Below, in pieces: positions 16,957 through 24,035 of a stretch of DNA of 64,000 nucleotides; positions within the stretch are counted from its first letter, which is position 1; every line of letters starts with the position of its first letter. Below the pieces are notes generated by a model. It was given only the letters and a program-made list of their open reading frames with translations. It had not been told where the DNA came from and did no database searches. The DNA is from CAYYTU01 sp964474655 (GTDB taxonomy: Bacteria > Chloroflexota > Anaerolineae > B4-G1), in NCBI GenBank assembly GCA_964474655.1, contig CAYYTU010000001.1, positions 116,891 to 180,890 of the forward strand. The letters run 5' to 3'. A program made the translations under genes and the position numbers.

Positions 16957-18624
16957 ATGAAAGTCGTTACCGTGGATGAGATGCGCCACATTGAGACCCA
17001 ATCCGATGCGGGCGGACATTCGTACGAGGCTATGATGGAACAGGCCGGGCGTGCGGTGGCCGGGGCTATCATTGCGCGTCGAGATGTGAAAGGGCGCCCG
17101 GTGCTTGTGCTGGTCGGGCCGGGTAATAACGGTGGTGATGGGCTGGTGGCAGCCCGTTACCTGACGAAAGCCGGCGCCCGTGTCACGTGCTACTTGCTCC
17201 GATCCCGTGATCCGGCCGAGGACAAGAACTTTCGGCTGGTGCAGGAGGGGGAGATGGACGTTCTGCTGGCCGAAGAGGATGGAGACCGGGATGACCTCCG
17301 TTCCCTGGCCCGTAAGGCCGTCGTGATCATTGATGCGCTCCTGGGCACCGGCACACGCTTGCCGCTACGGGGCACGCTGGCCGAAATCCTCGACGTGGTG
17401 GGACAGAACCTCTCCACACGTAAGGAGCCCAGACCCACGCGCCTCACCTCGCTCGCTTCGGGCTTCGATTCTGGAGCTTTCGATCGTGCGTTCGTCGTCG
17501 GCGTCGATGGGCCGACCGGTCTCGATTACGAGAGCGGCGAGCTGGACAAGGTCGCCCTCTCAGCCGATCTGACGGTCACTTTCGCTTACCCCAAACGGGG
17601 GCACTTCCGTTTCCCCGGCGCTGGTGCGTTGGGGGAGCTGGTCGTGGCCGACATCGGCACGGACTCAGCGTTGGCCGAGGATATACCGCTGGAGGTGGTC
17701 ACGCCCGCGTTGGTGCGTTCCTGGCTGCCGGAGCGCCCGATGAACGCCCACAAGGGCACATTCGGCCGGGCTATGATCGCAGCTGGATCGGTAAATTATA
17801 CCGGAGCAGCTTACCTGAGTGGCGCTTCTGCGGCGCGAGCTGGCGTCGGGTTGGTCACGATGGCCTTGCCAGCTGCGATTCACGAGGCGGTTGCGGCGCA
17901 ACTGCCCGAGGCGACTTATCTGTTGCTGCCGAACGAGCTAGGCGTCATCGCCGAAGGAGCAGCGCGCGTCTTGATCGAACGCCTGGACGATTACGACGCT
18001 TTATTGGTGGGGCCGGGGCTGGGGCAAGAACAAGAGACGGTGGGCTTCGTCACAGCCTTGCTGGATGGCGTTGAAGAGCGTCACGCCGTTGGCTTTGGCG
18101 GAGCCGGACCGGACCAGGCCAGGCGCCATACGTTGCCGCCGCTGGTGATCGATGCCGATGGATTGAACATCTTGTCGCGCCTGGCGGAATGGCCCAAACG
18201 CTTGCCGTCCGGCACGATCCTCACCCCTCATCCGGGAGAGATGGCGCGGTTGATGGCTGCCGAGATTGAATCCGTCCAGGCCGATCGGGTGGCGGTGGCG
18301 CGTGAGCAGGCTGCCGCCTGGGGACACGTGATCGTCCTGAAGGGCGCTTATACCGTCGTGGCAGCTCCCGATGGTCGGGCTGTGATTGAGCCTTTCGCGA
18401 ATCCCGGTCTGGCGACGGCCGGTACTGGTGATGTGTTGGCCGGGACGGTAGTCTCTTTGCGGGCGCAGGGGCTGGATGCTTTCGAGGCAGCTGCGGTGGG
18501 AGCGTATCTCCACGGTCTGGCCGGGGAGTGGGCCCGTAAGGAGATGGGGGTGGCTGGGATGGTGGCCGGGGATGTGCTGGCTCGCCTGCCGCGAGCCTGG
18601 CAGTGTGTGACGTTGGATCACTGA
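16957..18624 (+). CDS. nnr: Bifunctional NAD(P)HX epimerase/dehydratase
   Basis: A 555-residue enzyme that repairs hydrated NADH/NADPH. The N-terminal epimerase domain has GPGNNGGDGLVAARYL and DALLGTG. The C-terminal ADP/ATP-dependent dehydratase domain has KGTFGRAMIAAGS, LVIDADGLN and NPGLATAGTGDVLAG. Two stretches look longer than usual. One (about residues 155-178, TRKEPRPTRLTSLASGFDSG) lies before the VDGPTGLD strand. The other (about 376-394) lies before PLVIDADGLN. Both are in frame, outside core motifs, and may be inserted short repeats. The gene follows cdaR by only seven bases. A terminator lies downstream. Confidence 0.93.
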   Translation: MKVVTVDEMRHIETQSDAGGHSYEAMMEQAGRAVAGAIIARRDVKGRPVLVLVGPGNNGGDGLVAARYLTKAGARVTCYLLRSRDPAEDKNFRLVQEGEMDVLLAEEDGDRDDLRSLARKAVVIIDALLGTGTRLPLRGTLAEILDVVGQNLSTRKEPRPTRLTSLASGFDSGAFDRAFVVGVDGPTGLDYESGELDKVALSADLTVTFAYPKRGHFRFPGAGALGELVVADIGTDSALAEDIPLEVVTPALVRSWLPERPMNAHKGTFGRAMIAAGSVNYTGAAYLSGASAARAGVGLVTMALPAAIHEAVAAQLPEATYLLLPNELGVIAEGAARVLIERLDDYDALLVGPGLGQEQETVGFVTALLDGVEERHAVGFGGAGPDQARRHTLPPLVIDADGLNILSRLAEWPKRLPSGTILTPHPGEMARLMAAEIESVQADRVAVAREQAAAWGHVIVLKGAYTVVAAPDGRAVIEPFANPGLATAGTGDVLAGTVVSLRAQGLDAFEAAAVGAYLHGLAGEWARKEMGVAGMVAGDVLARLPRAWQCVTLDH

Positions 18625-18712
18625 TCCCTGGAGAGAGCCCACCGGTTTGGCGTATTTCCGACGACCGCCTGTGGCATATCGGCGGGCCGAAAATGACCAG
18701 GTCGTCAAGCAA

Positions 18713-18737
18713 AAAGCCCCCTTCGCGAGGGGGCTTT
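18713..18737. terminator. Bidirectional rho-independent terminator
   Basis: AAAGCCCCC (18713-18721) pairs with GGGGGCTTT (18729-18737) around a short loop. The flanking A-run and T-run let it serve both converging genes, nnr on the plus strand and the YtxH gene on the minus strand. Confidence 0.85.
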
Positions 18738-18793
18738 CATTCGAACGTTGGCGTATGTTGGACCGTTGATATACCTCTTCGGCTCGCCTCAGG

Positions 18794-19153
18794 TTAGGCC
18801 GCTTCGGCCTCTGCTGCTTCTGCCTCTTTGCTGGCCTCCTCGGCGACTTTCTTCGTTTCCTCGACGGCCTTCGTCAGCTGCTTCTGAGCCTCTTCCAGCG
18901 TGGTTTTGCTCCTGACCTGGAGCTCCTCGGCACGGCGTCGAACGTCGGCGGCCACAGCCTCTGCCTTGGCGCGGGCCTCGGTCATTGTCTCTTCCGCCTG
19001 GCCCTGAATCTCAAGGCTCTTCTCTCGAATCTGCTCCCGTGTTTCCTCGCCGGATTGAGGGGCAAAGAGGAGGGCGACCACTGCTCCCATCAACCCCCCC
19101 ATCAAGAAACCGGAAAAGAACGCTCCGAATTCGCTTCCACCATTGTTCTTCAT
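18794..19153 (-). CDS. YtxH-domain membrane protein
   Basis: A 119-residue protein. A glycine-rich N-terminal membrane segment (FFSGFLMGGLMGAVVALLFAP) is followed directly by QSGEETREQIREKS, the YtxH/gas-vesicle-like signature. The rest is a long, charged alanine/glutamate helix, probably a coiled coil or amphipathic helix. YtxH proteins are linked to general stress in Bacillus, and their molecular role is unknown. The start has a strong AGGAGG ribosome binding site. It follows a two-span membrane protein gene on the same strand. Confidence 0.8.
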   Translation of the reverse strand: MKNNGGSEFGAFFSGFLMGGLMGAVVALLFAPQSGEETREQIREKSLEIQGQAEETMTEARAKAEAVAADVRRRAEELQVRSKTTLEEAQKQLTKAVEETKKVAEEASKEAEAAEAEAA

Positions 19154-19182
19154 AATTTACCTCCTGTTAAGTGCTTGTTAGA

Positions 19183-19746
19183 TTATTTTTCCCTTGAGCG
19201 ATTTGATGTTTCGTCGCCTTTGCTCAAGTTGCCGACTTCCTTTACGATACGCTGCAAGCCAGCGACGTACCCGGACCACTTCATCACGGGAGACGTCACG
19301 TTCTGACTGACGAATTGCGCGGTACCGCGTACAGTGGACATCGTCTCATTAGCCGCTTCTAACATCGGCTTGATCTCTTCACGCAGCAGCACAGTCAGCG
19401 ACTGAACTTGCAGCATAAGAACGATCAATAATATGCCAATGACCAGCGTCTCGAACGCGACGAAGATGATGGCTGCATCTCGCAGCAATCCCACGACTAC
19501 GCTCCCGGCGCTTGGCGCTGTGCCCGCTTCTGCAGCTTGATAAGCATTGATCGAGAGTAATACCAACAGCACGACCAAGCTTATCATAAGAGCGCCGGCT
19601 ACCGCTAGCCCGATCGTGAGCCAGCGTCGTGCTTTCTCTTCTGCAGCCGAAGGTTCGACCTCCGAGGAGGTGGTTGCACGCGCCTCTTGCATTGCAGACG
19701 TATCCGGAGCAGATGTTGTGCTTTCCTGGTGAGTTCGATCTTCCAT
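19183..19746 (-). CDS. Two-span membrane protein, function unknown
   Basis: A 187-residue protein. An acidic, serine/threonine-rich cytoplasmic N-terminus (residues 1-40) leads to two hydrophobic spans (about 43-65 and 87-112). A C-terminal helical part (LTVLLREEIKPMLEAANETMSTVRGTAQFVSQNV) resembles the amphipathic helices of YtxH- and DUF948-like proteins. It lies between mnmA and the YtxH gene on the same strand, 30 bases before the latter, so the two probably act together in the envelope. The start at 19746 is chosen because longer versions run into mnmA coding sequence. Confidence 0.65.
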   Translation of the reverse strand: MEDRTHQESTTSAPDTSAMQEARATTSSEVEPSAAEEKARRWLTIGLAVAGALMISLVVLLVLLSINAYQAAEAGTAPSAGSVVVGLLRDAAIIFVAFETLVIGILLIVLMLQVQSLTVLLREEIKPMLEAANETMSTVRGTAQFVSQNVTSPVMKWSGYVAGLQRIVKEVGNLSKGDETSNRSREK

Positions 19747-19756
19747 AGCAGAACAA

Positions 19757-20830
19757 TTATAGCATAGATTTTTGAATCTTACAAATAGTTCCGCCTCCCA
19801 GGACGATCTCGTCCTGGTAGAGCACCAGGAATTGGCCCGGCGTGATGTCGCGCTGGGTCTCGTCGAAGCGGATGTGTGCTCGCTGGTCCGGGAGCGGGAT
19901 GACGGTGACGTCCGTCGGCCGGGCCTGGTAGCGGATTTTTGCTGTGGCGCGAAAGGGCTCGCTGGATACATCGGCGCTGATGGCGTGGAAGTCCTCTACC
20001 ATACATTCGTCTTGTCCGAGCTCGTCGGCTGGGCCGACGATGAGGGTGTTATCCTCCGGCTTGATGGCGAGCACATAGAGGGGCTTTGGGGCCGAGATCC
20101 CCAATCCTTTGCGCTGCCCGATCGTGTAGCCGGGTAAGCCCTGGTGTTGGCCCAACAAGCGACCGGATGTATCCCGGATTGGGCCTGGCTCCATCAGATC
20201 TGGGGCCTTCTGGGCGATGAAGCGTCGATAATCGCCCTCGACCGCAAAGCAGACGTCCTGGCTTTCCTCCTGGTCGGCCACCGGGAGGTCTCGCTCGTGG
20301 GCCAGCTGGCGTACTTCTCGTTTCGTCCGCTTCCCCAGTGGGAAAATGACCTTTGCCAGCTGATCCTGGGTTAATTGATGGAGGAAGTAGGATTGGTCCT
20401 TGTTTCGATCCCGCCCGCGTAGAAGCTGGTAACGACCGGCGATCTGACGCACGCGGGCGTAATGGCCCGTCGCCAGCACATCCATTGCCAGGATCTCGAG
20501 CTGGGCCAGCAATAGCTCGAAGCGCACGAAGCGGTTACAGACCACGCAGGGGTTGGGGGTGCGACCGACGGCATATTCGGCGATGAAGTAGTCGGTCACG
20601 CGGGCGCGAAAGATCGCCTGGGCCTCGATCAGCCGGAATGGGATGCCGAGGCGTTCGGCCACGCTTCGGGCGCGATCGACAGCTGCTGCTGCGGCTCGTT
20701 CGTCCCATAGCTGCAGCATAACACCGGTGACCGGATGGCCCTGCTTCACCAGGAGTGCGGCTGCGACGGCGCTGTCCACCCCACCGCTGAGAGCGACCAG
20801 AACGGGGACGTCGGGAGGTATCGTGCTCAT
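19757..20830 (-). CDS. mnmA: tRNA-specific 2-thiouridylase MnmA
   Basis: A 357-residue enzyme that thiolates U34 of Lys, Glu and Gln tRNAs. The PP-loop motif SGGVDSAVAAALL is at residues 15-27. The two catalytic cysteines are in TPNPCVVCNRFV and ESQDVCFA. The tRNA-binding segment GHYARV and the C-terminal beta-barrel are present. The start codon overlaps the stop of the upstream cysteine desulfurase by four bases (ATGA), so sulfur donor and thiolase are translated together. Confidence 0.95.
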   Translation of the reverse strand: MSTIPPDVPVLVALSGGVDSAVAAALLVKQGHPVTGVMLQLWDERAAAAAVDRARSVAERLGIPFRLIEAQAIFRARVTDYFIAEYAVGRTPNPCVVCNRFVRFELLLAQLEILAMDVLATGHYARVRQIAGRYQLLRGRDRNKDQSYFLHQLTQDQLAKVIFPLGKRTKREVRQLAHERDLPVADQEESQDVCFAVEGDYRRFIAQKAPDLMEPGPIRDTSGRLLGQHQGLPGYTIGQRKGLGISAPKPLYVLAIKPEDNTLIVGPADELGQDECMVEDFHAISADVSSEPFRATAKIRYQARPTDVTVIPLPDQRAHIRFDETQRDITPGQFLVLYQDEIVLGGGTICKIQKSML

Positions 20831-21987
20831 CCCTCGTTCCGCAGCTGCTGGATGATCCCCGGCAGCACGTCCAGCACCCGTTCGACGTCCTGCTCCTCGT
20901 TCCAACGCCCCAGTGTGAGGCGCAAGCTGCCGACGCCCCACGCTGGGCCCACGCCCAGCGCCCCAAGCACTGGCGAAGGCTCCAGTTCTCCTTCGGCGCA
21001 GGCCGCGCCTGAGCTGGCCGCTATTCCCTCCATATCGAGTCCCAGCACGATCGATTCGCCCTCCACGCCGTGGAAGACGAAGCTGGCGTGATGCGGCAGG
21101 CGATGCTGAGGGTGTCCGGTCAGCCGTCCCTCTGGGATGCGCGCTTGAATCCCTTCGATCAGGCGATCGCGCAGGGTGCGCAAGCGCAGATACTCGTCGC
21201 GCCGTTCGGCCTCGGCCAGCTGAAGCGCGGTCGCCAGCCCCACCGCCCCGGCCACATTGACTGTGCCCGGACGACGTCCCCGTTCGTGCTCCCCGCCGGT
21301 GATGACCGGCACGAGCGGTGTGTCTCGTCGCACGTAGAGCAGCCCGGCGCCCTTGGGGCCGTAGAACTTGTGCGCCGAAAGGGCTAGCGTATCAAGGTTC
21401 AATTCGTCTACGTCTAGCGGAAGTCGGCCGGCTGCCTGCACGGCGTCGGTGTGGAAGAGGATGCCGTGATCGTGGCAGATGCGGCCAATCTGATTCACCG
21501 GCTGTACCGTGCCTACCTCGTTGTTCGCCATCATCACGCTCACCAGGATTGTGTCCGGGCGGATGGCAGATCTTACCTCGTCGGGCTTGACTTGACCGTG
21601 CTTGCCCACCGGCACGCGCGTGACCTCGAAGCCAAACAGATCGTGCAGCTGATCGACGGTGCGCTCCACGGCGGGGTGCTCGATGGGTGAGGTGATGATG
21701 TGGTTGCCCCGATTGCTCTGTCGCGCTGCCCAGGCTATGCCGCGCAGGGCCAGGTTGTCGGATTCGGTGCCGGATCCGGTGAAAACGATCTCAGCGCGGT
21801 GGCAGCTTAAGATCTCGGCGACGGTCTGGCGGGCTTCCTCCAACCCAGCCTTCGCTTCCGTGCCGACGGTATGGGCGGATTCTGTGTTGCCAAATCTCTC
21901 GTTCCAGTACGGCGCCATCGCCTCTACCACGCGCGGGTCGACCGGCGTAGTGGCGGAGTGATCCAGATAGATGTATCTTTCGTCCAT
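20827..21987 (-). CDS. iscS: Cysteine desulfurase (IscS/NifS family)
   Basis: A 386-residue PLP enzyme that takes sulfur from cysteine. It begins MDERYIYLDHSATTPVDPR. The PLP lysine is in ALSAHKFYGPKGAG. The active-site cysteine loop is SSGAACAEGELEPSPVL, a longer loop typical of the IscS-like class. It directly precedes and overlaps mnmA, so its main visible job is to feed tRNA thiolation. It may also serve iron-sulfur assembly. The start at 21987 is chosen over an upstream in-frame start 20 codons earlier because similarity begins at the YLDHSATT region and AGGAG precedes it. Confidence 0.92.
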   Translation of the reverse strand: MDERYIYLDHSATTPVDPRVVEAMAPYWNERFGNTESAHTVGTEAKAGLEEARQTVAEILSCHRAEIVFTGSGTESDNLALRGIAWAARQSNRGNHIITSPIEHPAVERTVDQLHDLFGFEVTRVPVGKHGQVKPDEVRSAIRPDTILVSVMMANNEVGTVQPVNQIGRICHDHGILFHTDAVQAAGRLPLDVDELNLDTLALSAHKFYGPKGAGLLYVRRDTPLVPVITGGEHERGRRPGTVNVAGAVGLATALQLAEAERRDEYLRLRTLRDRLIEGIQARIPEGRLTGHPQHRLPHHASFVFHGVEGESIVLGLDMEGIAASSGAACAEGELEPSPVLGALGVGPAWGVGSLRLTLGRWNEEQDVERVLDVLPGIIQQLRNEG

Positions 21988-22171
21988 TGGTCGGGCAGTC
22001 TCCTGACTGAGTATAAGATGCTGGTACTCCATCTTCGGGTTATTCATCTGCTCCCGATGGAGGAGAAGGTGGATTGTCCAGTGTCAATTCGGCTGGTCGT
22101 CTCCCTCCGGCGGCGGAAGCGATTGTATCACGCGACAGCGGCGGCGTCAAATCTTTCTTGAGGTTATGCTT

Positions 22172-22375
22172 GTGAGCCGTGAGGTGACGTTGCAGTTGAG
22201 AAAAATAAGTGGGTTCTCTGGGATGCTCAGAGCGGGTTTGTAACCTGCGTCGGCTCACCTCAGAATAGTGGGGTAAGTGGTCAACTTGCAGGGGGCGGTA
22301 GGTATGGACGCCGAATACGTGCCTTACATTCCTCAACTCCACATATGTAGGTCGGGTTTCCATACCCGACGATTT
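22172..22375 (+). ncRNA. Possible structured RNA or leader in the iscS-esterase gap
   Basis: No gene is evident in the 500 bases between the divergent iscS and esterase genes. GTGAGCCG (22172-22179) can pair with CGGCTCAC (22251-22258), and TGAGGTGA (22180-22187) can pair with TCACCTCA (22255-22262). The two pairings exclude each other. A small CTCTG/CAGAG hairpin lies between them. About 90 bases later GTCGGGT/ACCCGAC (22351-22357 and 22364-22370) is followed by GATTTTT, a reasonable terminator. The esterase promoter is downstream of it. This could be a small RNA, but no promoter for it is clear. Confidence 0.25.
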
Positions 22376-22376
22376 T
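22351..22376 (+). terminator. Terminator-like hairpin with T-run
   Basis: A seven-base perfect stem, GTCGGGT/ACCCGAC, with a six-base loop is followed by GATTTTT. There is no protein gene on the plus strand upstream of it, so it would end either a small RNA or stray transcription before the esterase promoter. Confidence 0.5.
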
Positions 22377-22434
22377 TCCAACGGAGCTCCAATACCCCCC
22401 CACTGATTTGATAAGAGCCAGAGCCAATAAGTGC

Positions 22435-22462
22435 TTGCAGGGAGGTTGCGCTGGGGTATAAT
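22435..22462 (+). promoter_or_regulatory. Sigma-70-type promoter of the esterase gene
   Basis: TTGCAG (22435-22440) and a perfect TATAAT (22457-22462) are 16 bases apart. Transcription would start near 22469, about 25 bases before the ATG, with GGGAG as ribosome binding site. Confidence 0.7.
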
Positions 22463-22493
22463 AACGCTTCCTCTGAAAGTTCTGGGAGATGAT

Positions 22494-23639
22494 ATGCGTC
22501 AACTATTTGAGGCTGGGCTTTTTAAGGGCATGTTGGTAGGCGGGCTGATGGCCCTGGTCGCGTTGGCTATCTGGATCTGGCCTGGCCCGGGGTTACCGGG
22601 CGATGCGCCAGCGCCCACCGCTACCCCGTCTGCGTTGGTGACGGGTGGTGCTGTTGAGGTGACAATTTCTCCCGACGAGAAATCCGAAGCATCTGAAAGC
22701 CCAAGTGCCACCCCAAGCGCCACGGCGTTGCCCACAATCACGCCGCTATTTAGCCCCCCGCCGAGTGCCGCGCCTACGTCTACCGCGACACCCGTGCCTT
22801 CCTCCACCCCGACGCCGGAGCCCAGTCCCAGTCATACGCCCGGCCCAACCAGCCCGTCGCCTTCTTCTCCCGCGCCCAGCTCGACCAGCGATGATGCGGA
22901 TTCCAGCCCGATTGAGACGATGGAGTGGTCGCTTGCAGGGCGCGTTGAGCAGGGGGCTTACCCCAGCTACGTGACGGATGATATAGAATCGTATCTGATC
23001 TATCTGCCACCGGATTACGCCCAGGGCGATCGACGTTATCCGGTGCTTTACCTTTTGCACGGCTGGCCTTACGATGAATCCCACTGGAATAGCCTGGGGG
23101 TCAGCGAGGTTGCCGACAGGGCTATCGTGAGCGGGACGTTGTCCTCGCTTATTATTGTGATGCCCGGCGCCAGGGAGAGGATCTACATCCAGACGAGCGG
23201 CGGCGACCATTCCTTCGAAGGACAAGTTGTGAACGATCTTATACCCCATATCGACGCGAGCTATCGCACCCAGGCCGATCGTCAGGGACGGGCCATCGGC
23301 GGCATATCACGGGGAGGCGTCTGGTCGTTGGAGATTGGCTTCCGTAACGCGGAGCTGTTCGGGGCGGTCGGGGCCCATAGCCCGGCCCTCTCGGTCAATA
23401 ATGCCTTGCCGGCCTATGATCCCTTCAACCTGATGTCGGAACCCGGTGTATCCGAGCTGCGCATCTACCTGAGCGTGGGGGATAGAGATTGGGCCTGGAA
23501 ATCGACCGAGGCGCTGCACGAAGCGTTGACTGAACAGGCGATCGCCAGCGACCTGGCTGTGCACGAGGGTAGCCATCGGAGCACGCTCTGGTCCGAGCAC
23601 CTGGACGAGTATCTGGCGTTCTACACCGCGACGTGGTGA
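22494..23639 (+). CDS. Membrane-anchored esterase (esterase D / PHB depolymerase-like)
   Basis: A 381-residue protein. One N-terminal membrane segment (residues 10-30) anchors it. A long low-complexity linker rich in Pro, Ser and Thr follows (about 36-145). The catalytic alpha/beta-hydrolase domain begins near ESYLIYLPPDY with the oxyanion region VLYLLHGWPYDESHW. The nucleophile elbow is GGISRGG. The probable catalytic Asp is in SVGDRDW and the catalytic His in VHEGSHRSTLW. This is the esterase D family (feruloyl or enterochelin esterase-like folds). The substrate is unknown; the linker suggests it reaches through the cell wall. It has its own promoter and terminator. Confidence 0.85.
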   Translation: MRQLFEAGLFKGMLVGGLMALVALAIWIWPGPGLPGDAPAPTATPSALVTGGAVEVTISPDEKSEASESPSATPSATALPTITPLFSPPPSAAPTSTATPVPSSTPTPEPSPSHTPGPTSPSPSSPAPSSTSDDADSSPIETMEWSLAGRVEQGAYPSYVTDDIESYLIYLPPDYAQGDRRYPVLYLLHGWPYDESHWNSLGVSEVADRAIVSGTLSSLIIVMPGARERIYIQTSGGDHSFEGQVVNDLIPHIDASYRTQADRQGRAIGGISRGGVWSLEIGFRNAELFGAVGAHSPALSVNNALPAYDPFNLMSEPGVSELRIYLSVGDRDWAWKSTEALHEALTEQAIASDLAVHEGSHRSTLWSEHLDEYLAFYTATW

Positions 23640-23733
23640 CGTAGGGCAATTGTGGGATTACTTTTGCTCCAGTGCGATAAATGCAATTACCCTGGTGGTA
23701 ACGGCGACTCGCTTGACGGGCGGAAGCGTGAAG

Positions 23734-23763
23734 GCCGGGTTTCGTCACGAACCCCGGCTTTTT
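23734..23763 (+). terminator. Rho-independent terminator after the esterase gene
   Basis: An eleven-position stem (23734-23744 with 23748-23758, one T-C mismatch) with a three-base loop TCA is followed by TTTTT. The core is GCCGGG/CCCGGC. Confidence 0.88.
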
Positions 23764-23834
23764 GGATGCTTAGCAGAACCCAGTGAGTACCTCAAGAACT
23801 TGACTCCTGCACTTTTCATATTTTTGAGGAGCAG

Positions 23835-23932
23835 AGACTTCGGAAGTCTTAAAATGTGGTTTGCGAACCCAATTTGGAAGCAAAGCGGGGGTATTTTGCA
23901 TCCAAATTCTCGACGATAGGCTTCCGAAGTCT
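23835..23932. repeat. 98-bp element of nested inverted repeats
   Basis: The outer arms AGACTTCGGAAG (23835-23846) and its exact reverse complement (23921-23932) enclose an inner pair, AATTTGGA-A-GCAAA (23871-23884) with TTTGC-A-TCCAAATT (23895-23908), thirteen pairs with one A-A mismatch. The left arm is itself a palindrome (AGACTTC-G-GAAGTCT, 23835-23849). The element lies in the non-coding gap between convergent genes, after the esterase terminator. It has the shape of a miniature inverted-repeat element or a long RNA hairpin. A further CGGTC-GGGA-GACCG hairpin follows at 23967-23980. Confidence 0.6.
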
Positions 23933-24035
23933 GGAGTCGCTAGACTGCAGGAGTTAAGTTGGGGCACGGTCGGGAGACCGGCCCGAGCAACGTTCACAAA
24001 ACTAGTGGTAGTGGATATCCTCTCCACTTATGACC

